Assembly: GCA_036345935.2 (NCBI GenBank)
Contig: JADWOT020000001.1
Span: 3,428,106-3,492,105, forward strand
Reading direction: 5' to 3'
Source of the DNA: Taenia hydatigena
Lineage: Eukaryota; Platyhelminthes; Cestoda; Cyclophyllidea; Taeniidae
Length of the DNA: 64,000 nucleotides
The notes beneath the pieces were generated by a model. It saw only the letters and a list, made by a program, of their open reading frames with translations, made no database searches and was not told where the DNA came from. Within the stretch, counting starts at the first letter, position 1. Each line of letters starts with the position of its first letter. This document shows positions 1 through 11,569 of this stretch, one piece after another. The position numbers were made by a program, and so were the translations under genes.

Positions 1-542
1 CTGATTCTTTCACTTCTTTTCATGCCATAAACTCTCTTTGACTCAATAAGAGAAGGGAGTTCTTTTGTCAGTCTGGGAGAGTTGAACCTCACAGACTTGA
101 TAGGAGTGAACAGTGTCGTGGCATTCATTGTAGGCGCAAAGGATCTAGGGACCGAGTTCACACACTTGTGTTTGCAAATCTACATCTGCGAGACCAAACA
201 CGAATCTGTTGATTGTACCATTACTGACTAGGTGAGTGTGGGGTGACTTTGTCGGTAGATAGGGAGAGCAGGTTGTCTCCTACCTCCAATTAGCCTCCAC
301 AAATATTCAAATCTGACGAATGCCAAGGGCAGCCAAGAAAGGTCTCCCTCCTATGCCTTCCTTTTGCATTGTTTACCACCTTAAGAAAGGGTTTTAATAA
401 AGGGTAAATAAGAAGGTATTCAGGCCTGCACCAAAATTGCCAGTACTTTTTTGCATATTTCTTCAGTGTTAACCTTGTAAATCATGCTCACTTTCATGTC
501 TTAAGCTTAGATACTCCACTTAATAGGGCCTACAACTTTGCT
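1..542. other. Upstream intergenic DNA, no gene seen
   Basis: No convincing coding sequence or RNA gene is visible. The segment is the 5' flank of the first Kunitz gene; its right edge runs into the CCAAT and TATA boxes of that gene. Confidence 0.4.
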
Positions 543-577
543 CCAATCAGACAGGCACTCGTAGAAAACGTATATAA
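543..577 (+). promoter_or_regulatory. Core promoter of first Kunitz gene (CCAAT + TATA)
   Basis: A CCAAT box at 543-547 lies about 24 bases before a TATA element (TATATAA, 571-577). The start codon is at 628, leaving room for a short 5' UTR of roughly 20-30 nt. The same CCAAT-to-TATA spacing recurs at the other Kunitz genes in the window, which supports it as a real core promoter. Confidence 0.7.
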
Positions 578-627
578 AGGAACGGGTGTTTTCACACTGC
601 GTCGGTTGACTACACCACTAAATCACA

Positions 628-1415
628 ATGACCAAGCTCATTCTTTTGGCTTTTGTTTTGCTTTGTGCTGTCTGCCTCAGTCAGGGTAAGTGATCAACCT
701 TTCTTGTGTCGTATAGATCTTTACGTTTCTCTTTACTACACGTCCATCGGGTAAGGTGTACGCCAAAACTAATCACTCACCAGCATCCTCCTTCTAGTTC
801 AACATAAATTCCTCAGTAGATCAATTCCAACTTCTACAATTTCACGCTCTAATCTTACCTTTCATTCTTGCGTGGAAGTAGCATGAAGGGAAAAATGAGG
901 CATCTGCTCACCCTTAGTGATTGATCTGCTGACAGCTCGATGAAGTGGCTTTCAGACTAGACACTTGTCAATATAGTAGATTTTATTATAACCGAACAGC
1001 AAAGGCTATTAAAGGAGCTTGCCATAGTTAAAATGTAAGGTACTTCATTGCATTCAGACGGGCTCATTGGATCCATGAGACTTAGCTCGGCCTAATGTTC
1101 GTCTACCTCTATGTAATCGCAAGCATTAAGGATACTGTGAATTCAACCCATGTCTACCAAAGTTCACTACAGCTATCGACAATGATTCATGGACTTCAAG
1201 CTTACCTGATGTGATTTGGCTGGCTTTTAGGCAAAGCGAGAATCTGCACAATGCCGATTGAGAAGGGACCATGCAATGCCCACATCAAAGCTTACGGCTA
1301 CAATTTCAAAAAAGATCGTTGCGAGCGCTTCTACTACGGCGGTTGCGGAGGCAACGACAATCGCTTCAAGCACAAGAAAGACTGCAAACGTGTCTGCGGA
1401 AAGAGAAAGCACTAA
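628..1415 (+). CDS. Secreted single-domain Kunitz protein, strongly basic, P1 Asn
   Basis: Two-exon gene: exon 1 628-685 encodes a 19-residue signal peptide (starts MTKLILLAF); a phase-1 intron (GTAAG...TTTTAG) follows; exon 2 is 1231-1415. The 80-residue product has one complete Kunitz/BPTI domain with all six cysteines (first at ICTMP, second at GPC, third DRC, fourth GGC, fifth DC, last VC) and the usual GGN..RF core. The predicted P1 residue after the second cysteine is Asn (GPC-N-A), unlike the Arg/Lys of trypsin inhibitors. The mature chain is very rich in Lys/Arg (about 17 basic against 5 acidic residues). Known cestode Kunitz proteins are either serine protease inhibitors or blockers of cation channels; the odd P1 and high charge lean to a non-trypsin target, which is inference. 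An AATAAA lies at 1481-1486. Confidence 0.9.
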
Positions 1416-1480
1416 ATTCTTCGTCAACGGAAGCAAAATTCACTACATGCATACTTCACGACGACGACTAATACTACTTA

Positions 1481-1486
1481 AATAAA
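1481..1486 (+). terminator. Poly(A) signal of first Kunitz gene
   Basis: Canonical AATAAA 66 nt after the stop codon, the first such hexamer downstream of the gene. Confidence 0.6.
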
Positions 1487-1499
1487 TGCGAAGATGGTA

Positions 1500-3750
1500 G
1501 TACTTCGCCTTTTACCCACATTAGCGATTTCAGGTTCTTGTAGAATTCTAGTGGGTGGCGGGCTCGAGTGGTTGGTTAACGGTGAGGAATCTAAAGCACT
1601 ACCACATTGATGGAGGCTGTCAGAAGTGTTCATGTAAATTACTTCTTAATTAATTACTTCTCTCACTCATTTGTTCAGCTCTCCTTTTCTCTAAATTTAC
1701 TCTTTTTAGTCTACTTTACCTCTCCTGATGCTGCATGACATCACCAGCTTCCCCTCGCATTTTACTTACGGCCGCGACAATGAAAATGTCAATCATTTTA
1801 GCTTATGATTTGCGATTAGCGTCGTCTAAATAGTAGCACAGGCATTGTGATCAGAGCCACAAAGAAGTACTTAGCAGTGACTCCAACAACCTGCTCTACA
1901 TTTTGTTCTTGGAATCAGGAAGCATCACAAGACAAAACGCTTGACGAATTTCAATAGGGCAGAGCAAAACATGAGGCAGAAAATTTGGTTGAGGTCACCT
2001 ATCATGCACTAAATCTTGCATTCCATCGGACACGGCATCGCAGAGGTCCTTTAGAAAAGGTCTAACCACTCATACTTACTCATTGAAATTACTTTACCTT
2101 GCGCCACCTCACATCATCTCACCTCACATAGGCTTAAACAAGTTTGTTGCACCATATGGGGTCCTATAGCAAAATCGCTATTATAAGCTTCATGATAATA
2201 AAATTTTTATGTGTGATTCGCTCTATTGTGAAGCCTTAAGGTGGGCTTCAGCCTGTCACTCATGTGCCACTGAAAGAACAAGTAACCTGGAGTAAAATGG
2301 CTGCCTCTCTTAGGCTGTGCGAGTCGTTCCAAGCGATTCCAAGAGAATTTTGGAGAGAATCGCTTAAGATTTATCGTGCCAGTTTCAGCACTAGTTCAAA
2401 TCGAGCATCCAGAATGCTCCAGCAAAGCCAGATCCGAGATTGTTGAAAGGGAATTGGGATGTGGCTTCCGCCATCCAATCTAAATGGTATCTACTATATA
2501 GATTTTCGTCCGATTCTCTTCTCACGAGTGCCAGAATGGTTTCCATTGCGAAAGTAATGACAAAGCATTGAAAATGCTTTACTGGAGACGAGGTAGTAGA
2601 CCACAGTCATTGAATCCTTTTCGGTTCGCTAATTATCTTCTTCCGTTTTCGCCGACTGTACTATTTAATGCCGTCTTATGCCTGAACTATCCCACGTAGT
2701 ATACAGTCATTATGACCGGACGCTTCTACAACTTTTTGGGGCAAATTAAACTCTGAATGCAAATTGTATAACCTTTTCTTAAATCCACCTGTATTCTACT
2801 CTGTTACATGACACGACACTTGACTGAGTGACACAATATGCCGCAATGTGATGCGATAACTCGAAGTGAAGTGCGGCAAGGCATGACGAAACTCGTAATG
2901 CCCTTTGGAATTGCCTCATTTGAAGCAATGATGGGTAGTGGACCTATGTCCACACCACTACCCAGCTCATCAGCCAACCATTCCACTAGAAAAGTAGGTC
3001 GTTCAACAACTGGAGAAACAAAAGACCAAGCAAAAAAGTATTTTAAATGAAATATTAAGCCTTTGAAAGGTAACCGTTTACAAAAAACTACGGACTGGGG
3101 CATTGGTGATGGAGAGGGTGAGGGAGACGGGAGGAGGCATTCAGCGGACATGCTTCTTACATTGACCAACTCATTACTGCCTCCACTGGTCACAATGAAT
3201 CAATTGTTAAGCAGTTTCGTCACTCCTGTTTTACATGCAAGTAAGGCAAGAATGTTTGCCTCCGTTGAAACACACTGTGATAATTGAGTGCATTGGAAGC
3301 GTTGTCTTTGCCTAAAGTAGTATTTTTACCTTCAATGCAGGCGGTCCACATCCCTTGTCACCTTCGGGGCATTTATAGCTCCATTTTGAAAGCCCCATTG
3401 AGGCCAACCTCCAAGTCTGTAGGTAAGGAGGTTTCTTTCTTTTAAATTCAAAAGTTACTTCTCTGATTTCCAAGAAGAGTTTGGTTATCTAATAGTTAGG
3501 TGACATTCGAAACTGCCTCCAGTGATTCGATAAATTGCAATGATGGGCTTGAGGGAATAGTAAACGAGAAAATCTCAAGCATCTTTTCTTTTGGAACACA
3601 CCTTAGTGAAATCGTGAAATTAAAACTAAATGTACTTTAATTTAACCGCATGATCTGCATCTCATTTTGACAGATCAGGCTCTGGGGTCTGTACAATGTG
3701 AAACGCTCTTTCCTTGATCTGAACAGGTAAAATCTGCTTCACAATGCTAC
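1500..3750. repeat. Spacer of + strand Kunitz unit, repeated at about 5.5-6.7 kb
   Basis: No gene is seen. Parts of this spacer are diverged copies of sequence at 5.5-6.7 kb: 2041-2110 resembles 5763-5830 (shared CATTGAAA/CACTGAAA...TTTACCTTGC), and 2581-2650 resembles 6361-6430 (shared CCACAG, TGAAT and TTCGGT blocks). It is therefore one half of an old duplication that also produced the Kunitz pseudogene at 3757. Confidence 0.5.
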
Positions 3751-3756
3751 AGGTCA

Positions 3757-4222
3757 ATGTCCAAGATCGTTCTTTTGGCTCTCATGGTACTTTGTGTCCC
3801 GTCTGCATTTTCGTATCTCCTCACAACGCCCTCATTGAGTGAAGTGTTGACTGGACTCAAGTCGAATCACGGCAGAGTGAAGTCATTTAGGCGGTATTTA
3901 TCAGCATTAAGGTTGCATCTCTAAAACCATCAAGACTACCAGCTTTCGTTGACCTGTAAAATTCAAGTGTCTCTGATGGGACAAATTTGTGTTTCAGGCA
4001 AAGTGGCGATTCGCAGCCTACCATTTAGCCTACCCAGATTCAGAGTGTATGGTTTCAATTCCACATCAGGTCGTTGTGAGAGAGACTTTCATCTACAGCG
4101 GTTGCGATGGCAACGCGAACCGGTTTGCCAGTTCGAAGAAATGTCAGCTTGCTTGTGTTAAAATCCAAAGTAGAAGAAGAAGAAGAAGAAGAAGAAATAA
4201 CTTCTTGTTGGTCAAAGCATAG
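3757..4222 (+). pseudogene. Kunitz pseudogene (lost cysteines and frameshift)
   Basis: Exon 1 relic starts at ATG 3757 and reads like the family signal peptide (SKIVLLALMVLC) but has no good donor and runs on without a splice. Exon 2 relic begins after a TTTCAG acceptor at 3998. In it the first cysteine codon reads CGC (IRSLP in place of ICSLP), the second cysteine segment is shortened and has no Cys, and an extra GA after the GRCE motif (4072-4085) shifts the frame. The rest of the domain (YSGCDGNANRF and two later cysteines) therefore reads in a second frame, which ends in a basic tail from a GAA repeat. The combination of missing cysteines and frameshift makes a functional Kunitz fold very unlikely. 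It is the second unit of the + strand part of the array. Confidence 0.8.
4172..4197 (+). repeat. (GAA)n trinucleotide repeat
   Basis: A short GAA/AGA run of about eight units at the 3' end of the Kunitz pseudogene. It reads as an Arg run in the frame of the domain. Confidence 0.7.
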
Positions 4223-7200
4223 CTATCGCGAGGACAGCTATGGTAGATAACATCTCCGATCTGGTAGACAATCACAACGTCGTAGCCCATGGACGACTCC
4301 AGCCTGGCTAGGTTATTGAAGAACAGCCATGACCCCGACAGTGACCACCATGACCCCGTCTGCAAGGCACTCAATGTGAGGACTGCACTGCCATCGATGC
4401 CAGGTGCGTGCTTCCAATGGACGTCTTTGCCTGGAAGGCTCGGAATTCTTTTTCTCTGTGGAGGCAACTGCTTGACTGCTGCCGGCGAAAAGATCATCCA
4501 CTGCACTGACTGCTTGAAAGTACGTTTTAAAAGGATGTCCCGAAATTCGCGTATGTCGTGAACTTTGTGCCATTTCTGCGATTAAGTTAAATTAACAAAA
4601 TAAGCAACAGAGAAACTGCCAGTTTAGAGGTTATTATAAATGGAGCGCTTGGCAGCTGTAGTATGCAGTTTTCCTACAAATCGCAATCAGAATAGTGATT
4701 TTTTTATCAATTGCAAAGGATCGCACATTGACCGTCCTTCAACAAGTCGTACGACCGAAAGCTTTTAAGCAGTTGGTGAGAGTGTTGCTGGGAGTAGAGG
4801 ACCATCAATTTGGCACTGCAGTAAAGGATTAAGCAACATTTCGAGAAGCTCTTTACAGGGGAGTCTCAATTAAGGTTTACATGTTCATGTTTCCAAAGTT
4901 GAATTGGCTCACGAACTTAGGTCTACTGACTGTGCACAGCGAAGGGAGTTGGCAGAATGAAGTGTAGGACACCAACAACAAGTGGAAGCTGATGAGGTTG
5001 GTTATTCGACGAAATTGTAGCATGCAGGGCTAAGATGGTTCACGAGTGATTGTTGCTTGTCACTGTTTGGTGCGGATTATGGCCCGAAGGCACCATCACC
5101 GGACCATTCCCCTTTGAAGGGTGCGTCCCATGGGGCGGTAGCAGCATGGCAACATGAGAATCCGGATTTTTTGCCTAAATTGTGAAGGATGACATGTGCT
5201 TTAGACAAGACGGTACCATAGACCGTCTTTTCCGTCGTGTATAATCCCGTCTCAGTGATCCAAAATGGCAGCCGTGAACATTTCCAACAGAGATACGCAT
5301 GTGTGTCGGCCTAATGAAACCCTACAGCTTCTTTATAAGCCAGTATGTTCCTCAGGAATGACCTCCCGACGATTCGGTGGTTTTCTCCTTAAAGCACTAA
5401 ATTAGCATGCCTTTGAGTGAAGGAATTAGATTTGCATTAAAAGATGGATGGGGATGGCAGAAGTGATCTTTGCGGACCTAATTTCTACCTTAGTCTGTAA
5501 AAGCACATCTCTGCGTTCTTATTTTGAATGGATTTTCTCGCAAATGCTTTAGAGAATGTTCTTTCATGAAGAATGACAATTTAATCCTTGTCATGAGTAA
5601 CAACAAAGTAGGCGATCGTGAAATTCATTGCCACTCTCTCAAGGTTGTATGGAAATGAAGTTAGACTCATTGCAAATTCACAAGCCGATTTCAATGAATG
5701 CAGCCCTCATGTACCACACCTTGAGCTTTTCGAACACTTCACGATGGGAATTTGAGCCTCACAGAGGCCTTTTTGCTTGATCCATGTACCTGAACTTATT
5801 CACTGAAACTTTTTACCTTGCATTACTCAACTCACCCTTCCATCCATGGAGGCAAACCAGAAAGTGTATTGTACTACCCAACCACCAACAGACAAATTGT
5901 TATTATGTAATGAATGAAGGTGAAAATTCGGCGACAAATACGTTCTGCTGTAGAGCCTTACATTGGGCCTCTACTTATGCCTGCTACTGATACGTCCTGT
6001 GCAAACTCCATTAAGCAGTTGTAAGGAAACTTACGAGAGTGAAGGAATTACCCTTCAAGTTCAACAGTGGGAGCAAAGGTGCAATTATTGCTGGTATAGA
6101 GTTCATTAAATTCGAGAAAAATTCTTTGAGAATTGCTGCAGCCTGCAAATAGCCACACGCAATACTTCATTGCAGGGCTGACAATGCAAAATCTGAGGCT
6201 ATTGCACAAGATATGATGCTTGGCTTCCCTAACTTGCCTAACTCTCACCCGTCCGACATCTTTCTGTCCTTTTTAAGTCCCATTGGTTACACGGGACTTT
6301 TCGCGGCAACTGCAATGGCAATGCGATCTGACGAATGACGCTTTTGGCATTGCTACCCTTGAAACAGGTTCACTTGGATGAGGCAGCAAACCACAGCTAA
6401 TGAATACGCTTCGGTCCGCTAACTGCCTTCACCAGCTAATTTGACTGCTGCAGTTGATATCAGTAAAAGCCGCATCTCCTCCAAGCATTGCTCAGGCACT
6501 ATTATCGGCGGTTCTGCAAAGTTAAAGGTCACCTCGGGTGCCGCACTGCAAATAAGAGCGATTCACAAAATCCTTTCTGCCTTGTTTACATCCCATAATA
6601 TCCTACTGCTTGACGCTAACATGGCAGTGATACGTTTATTCGTTGTAAGTGCAGTGTGGAACAACAAAAAACACAAAACCTAATATCGTCACCACGTTTA
6701 TGAGCTCAATTAGACTATTTTACTTCATGGTTTAAGTAGTGAATCAATGGCTTGTCTCTTTTTAAACCGCCGAGCCACCTCGTCAATAAGGCAATCAACC
6801 ACTTGGCCACCGAGCTAACCGGTCAACCGGCCATCCAGTCAACCAGAAATATCAGGTATTCAACAGCCGATGGAATAATAAACACCGTCATCGAGCACCA
6901 TTTCATGAGACTTAGTTTTTTCCTAATTATCGCTGTGATGCAGGGAAATTCTGTCAACTTCTTTTGAATCACGTGCTTTCAGGTCGACGTGTCACAAAAC
7001 CCCTCCAACGCCGATACACAAACATCTGATATGGAATTAAGCATTCACAATGTCCGGCTGGCTTGGCAGGTTCCTATAGAGACTGATCGCCGCCTGGTGT
7101 CCTACAAGTCAAACAAATTCCATAATGTTCACTAGACTCTCAGAAACTATTGCCAATGGTTGGGCCAGCGATCAGCAAAAGTGGGTAGTATCGGTGGTGT

Positions 7201-9130
7201 TTGGTTGTGCGCCCAAAGGAGTAGTAAACGCATAGAAGTCCTCGTGCTGACGTAACACTTCCAGACAACAGGCTCGATGAACGATCTCAATGACTGGACC
7301 TAAAATCGTTGGTTTCTTATGCAATTCCGTCTTGCTCATGAGTTTAAATACAAACAATCTTTCCAAAATTTGCCATTCTTGGACGCACAAGTCTTGATTT
7401 GTGCCGTAAACACTTCGTTCTAAGGAACATCACGAAGAATAATGCGTTAATGTAGGCAAATTAGCCGAAATATAATCATGGGAAACATGAGACGCGTGGC
7501 AGATGAAGAAAATCGAATGGATTTGTTAGAGCCAATTTCTACTCCAAGAGACTGCAGTGCTTGTGGATAAGACGATGGTTCTCAACTCACACTCTTCACC
7601 CCTTGATTCTCTCACGGAGTTGGCAGTTGTTTGATGCATTATCCCTGTTACTTCGATGCTCTCTTGCCTCCTTAGGCACCAAAATTTCACGGAAGTTCAC
7701 TTAATTCTTACAAATGTATAGTCGCTTTTGAGCCTCTGCGGAATAAGAGAAGCAGTTTAATTCGAATCATTTTGTTTTGGGACTGTTATTGCTTGCACAT
7801 GGTCGAAACAAGTGTGACGGTTCTCCCTTGTCTGATGTCCTCAGGTGGTGATATGTCCCGTAAATCAAGCAAAGTGAAACATTAGCATTTCATCGGCCCT
7901 AGCTACTAAAATGAACGAGGAATTCATATATAACCGTCAAAAGTAACGTAAATGCAAGGCGTTTTGTGAGGCGACACGTTCCTTAGCCCATGATGCAGGC
8001 TTTGCGCTTTGTGAGGAATGGATGGTCACTTTCTCTGGCTCCTAACGACCTCAGACAACTACTTCATTGTGGCGACTAGTTGTGTGTTACCGAGGGCTGC
8101 CTTATGATTGTGGGGTTCCGTTACGATGGCCAAGTCTAAGTACAGCTTGTCAATTTCACGTAGGTCATTCTAAAGGGAATCTATTTTCAGAAATTTGCGT
8201 GCAGATCGATACTTTTGAGGTTGCCGAGATTATCGGCAAGTAAAGACATCACGATTTCTTACAGACTCTAGCCAAAGAAGATCTTCAGCTCCTGCTTCAT
8301 GGCAGGGCGATGGGTAGGATGAGCAGATGGTTGGATGAATGAAGGGGTGGATACGGAACAAAGAAGTGAATTTATAAACATTAACAAGATTCGTTTTTAC
8401 TGGTTTGCCGCATGGGTTTTATGAACTTTAGAAGGATCAGGGAATCAACGGATGAAGTCTTTTCCCATGGAGGTTTGCATTCTTGAATGATAGCAGTGAT
8501 TTTTCACTCATGCATGTGTCTGCATTTGTCTAGGCGAGATGAATGTAAACAGCTCTTTCTGTCCATCTTGATGAAAACAAATAAGCCGCAATTCCTTGTC
8601 TTTTTCCAAAATTTTAGCTGCTACAGAAGGCGTGGACTCCGTAAAACTAAAGGGGAGCATTCGAAATCACCATCTTCTAAATAGCCTTAAGAAACGAACA
8701 CAGGAACGAGTGTGCCATCCATCACATCCTCACAATGCTTCGTTTATGCATGCTTTGCTGTGCTTTAATCTGTGTCCCACTCCATCGGAGCGTGCTTGAC
8801 ACAAGCGCTTCCATCGGCCACCAACTATGCGATTATGACCCAAATTTTTTCCTTGGCCATGCGGCAAAGGCTCTCCATCCTCTAGAGCAGTATTAGAATG
8901 CTATCTGCTGTGACTTGAGCCTATTATCAGCCAGTTCGGGTGCTGCGTCATCCTAGATGCATTTTAATAAATCTTCTACTTCACAGAACCTGACAATTGA
9001 CAAGAAAGTGCCAGCGCGAAAGCAGTTATAGTAGAGGCCAATTCTTGACAAAATCACGTTTATTTAATTGACATTAATTAGATATCGTGCATTTTGCGAG
9101 CTATTCTTTGGCCAGACAGAAGTTAGTTTC
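4223..9130. other. Long spacer where the array changes orientation, no gene seen
   Basis: No intact gene is recognised. The 5.5-6.7 kb part is the second copy of the + strand unit spacer. From about 8.4 kb onward the sequence instead resembles the - strand unit flanks: 8520-8640 is similar to 25.98-26.10 kb, and 8990-9090 to 26.51-26.58 kb. The switch from + to - strand units therefore lies between about 6.9 and 8.4 kb. Small open frames here show no family motif. Confidence 0.45.
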
Positions 9131-9143
9131 CTCATTTTTTGAA

Positions 9144-9722
9144 TGTTAACACTGACACGCTTGCAATTCTCGTTTACTTTGAAGCGGCTTTTGTTGGCTC
9201 TTCAACCACCGCAGACGAATCGCTCACACCGACCCGAGGCAGAATTGGAGTCTTACACTTTAAAACCTGCTCAGCAGGCTGCAGACGCCATTTTTCTCAC
9301 CTGTATGAGAACCAAATTTCATCATTTTTTACTTGTATTAAAGATCAGCAAAAGTGTGTAGCATAGGCAGCCTTAGAGGAGGACACTAAATCCTCTCGAC
9401 TGATGTCGAAAGCAGGTGGATGCGCAGTGAAGCTCTCCCGTACATTCAAAGTTCCAAACCGATTGTGAGCGAATTCTCCCACACACTAAGCATTCGCCTC
9501 CTGGCACCCTTCGCTCTTGCCTTGTCGTCCGTCCCATGTCATCACACCGCGATGATTGGACACAAGTGGTGTCTAATGACTGTTGGAACTAATGATGCTT
9601 AAACCAATTGAAGTGTAGTGAAGAGAAACGAGGAAAGTTGCTCATTTACTCTGACAGAGTTTGGCAACACAGCGAACAGGAGTGGTCAGCTGGTCCTGTA
9701 TTAAAGCATCCTCTCCTTTATA
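9144..9722 (-). pseudogene. Kunitz pseudogene, first slot of unit U1
   Basis: No open frame marks this relic; it is visible by motif. On the - strand the exon 2 relic (9144-9289) reads GRCERFVCGG, then a stop where the fourth cysteine should be (TGC to TGA), then ANKSRF and NCKRV, with the last cysteine as Ser. Earlier parts are frameshifted. The exon 1 relic (about 9651-9697) retains the CTGTGTTGCCAA...TCTGTCAG core of the family signal exon, but its start codon is lost and its donor reads AGTAAA. A TATAAAGG remnant sits at about 9714-9722. Position and flanks match the first gene slot of the repeated unit. Confidence 0.75.
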
Positions 9723-9730
9723 CGCACAGT

Positions 9731-10860
9731 CTATCAATGTTTACTTGTTTGGGTCAAGAAAGTAGGTCTTAGAAATGCAATCCCCAGGATCCAAGTCATC
9801 AAGAGTGACGGCCATTCAAGGCTACGCAAAAGTACATTTGGACTGTGAGAGGCAACAACACCTCGTCACGACTGCAAACCATCCGTAGCTTCTTGAGCGA
9901 ATGTCACCTGCCTCGGAAATCACTACCAAAATGACAATCGTCTGGCCTGTTCATAGTCAGCCATAATGCATACGGATCGTCCCTCCTCCACTTCTCATAT
10001 TTTGCCTCATTGTCTTGATATTGTGGGCAGCTTATCCTCATCTTACGGCAAAGACTACTGCATTGCCCTTGAGGAGCCTGGCCTCTTCCGTTACCCACCC
10101 AAGGCATAGCTGCAGTGCAACCAGATGAGTGGTCATTCAGTGCTTTTTCTTGAATGATCTTGAATGGTGGAATTTGCCACAATAACCACTAAATACTTCT
10201 GTGGCACTTTTAACCGCATGATTGCAAGATACTTTTACTTATTCGAATATGATGTTTCAAACAAGGGTTTTTTTTATGATTGCAGCACTAAGCCTTCATA
10301 AACGGTGCCTCCACACACCTGGTTACAAAATGATGAACCCACCACCACAGATGCCAAAAAGTGAGTCTTGATGAGGGGGTGTGATTGTGTCGGTGGGTGA
10401 TTCGATGAAAATGGATATGAAAGAAGGATACACGACATCAACGTCCTCGTTTTGGTGTACATGCTTCCCTTCAAGGGGTTAGTCTACACTGCCTGAATTT
10501 TGCAGATCTGCATACTATCCCAAGGTAAACTAGGTGAACTAGCACTGTCTGGAGTGACTCTGCAATGGGCGCATGGCCATTGCGGGTGTTTATGCCACAA
10601 TCTCTGGTGTGTTGCATTTACCCGCATTAACTTATTTCCCACTCTGACAAGTTCAAAAGTTCACGTTCATTGCCAAAAAACTCCACTTTTAACTTAAACC
10701 ATTCAAGTTACGTCCTGAGAATTCGATGAACTTGCTAATTGATGGAAATGAATCAGACAGATTGATCCCTTAATGTTTCTCGATTACAACAAAATGACTG
10801 CTTGCGAGGAATTTGACAATGTCCGTAGGATATGACGAAAAATGGGGATAAGTTTAGATG
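9731..10860. other. Spacer between U1 gene slots, no gene seen
   Basis: No coding or RNA gene is recognised. The stretch is the shortened U1 counterpart of the longer spacers at 14.5-16.5 and 20.7-23.0 kb. Confidence 0.4.
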
Positions 10861-10932
10861 CCTTTATTTGATAATGATTGTAAAGCTGATAACTTTTTAA
10901 GTTGTCCTTTGATCAGAAGGAAATGTGTGCGT

Positions 10933-11467
10933 CTACTGGTGTAGAGGTTTAACACAAACGCGTTCGCATTCCGCCTTATCGTCGAATCGGTTCGCGTTGC
11001 CTCCGCAACCGCCGTAGACGAAACTCTCGCACCGACCTGTTGCGGGATTATAGCCCCACACTCTAAAGTAGGCTAGACAGGGTCCAGCCTTCAATGGTAG
11101 ACTGCAAATATCCTCTTCGCCTAAAACGCAATCAAGTTTCGGCTGGTTTAATTAAGTTTTGCAGAGATGCGCCCTTTGGTACCTCGCGACTCTATGAAAT
11201 TAATGGGATATTATTCCTCGGAGCTGTAATGAATACAAAACACACATTTAAGTAAGAGTGATTTCTTCCACATATTGGTCTTGTAGCCCACTCCTCCAAG
11301 AACATGCTACCACACTATCAGGGTTGTTCGGTGGTTCCAATGAGCACTTAACTCGGTGGAGGTGAAGGGCAGGATAACGAAGACAGACAGGACGCATATA
11401 AAGTTGTTGACCTACCTTGAATGAGGTTGGCTACACAAAGCAGCAGGAGAGTTAGAAGAGCAATCAT
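10933..11467 (-). CDS. Secreted single-domain Kunitz inhibitor, P1 Leu
   Basis: Exon 1 11416-11467 encodes a 17-residue signal peptide (starts MIALLTLLLL) and exon 2 is 10933-11120, joined by a phase-1 intron of 295 nt (GTAGGT...TTTTAG). The 79-residue product carries a complete six-cysteine Kunitz domain (ICSLP, GPC, GRC, GGCGGNANRF, EC, VC) and ends shortly after the last cysteine. P1 is Leu (GPC-L-A), which in the Kunitz family usually means chymotrypsin- or elastase-like targets; this is family knowledge, not shown by sequence. Exon 2 lacks its own start codon, so the gene is missed without splicing. An AATAAA (complement) lies at 10863-10868. It fills the second slot of unit U1 and is closest in layout to the gene at 16595-17148. 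Confidence 0.9.
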
Positions 11468-11523
11468 TGTTCACGCCAACTGGTGTTGTAGTTACCTAGT
11501 TCTGAGTTAATACACACCTCCCT

Positions 11524-11559
11524 TTTATATACGCAACCCTCCAGGGCTTACTTCATTGG
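11524..11559 (-). promoter_or_regulatory. Core promoter of Kunitz gene 10933-11467
   Basis: On the - strand a TATATAAAAGG element (about 11524-11532) lies ~55 nt before the start codon, with a CCAAT box (complement of ATTGG, 11555-11559) about 23 nt further upstream. Confidence 0.7.
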
Positions 11560-11569
11560 GCCAAGTAAA

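Noticed and set aside
1227..1436. 69-codon - strand frame over the first Kunitz exon
   Set aside because: It is the antisense shadow of the well-supported Kunitz exon 2.
6285..6345. Kunitz-like GGCAACTGCAATGGCAATGCG stretch on + strand
   Set aside because: It looks a little like the GGC.GNAN core, but no cysteine spacing follows, and the matching place in the duplicated spacer (2.5-2.57 kb) is not Kunitz-like, so chance is likelier.
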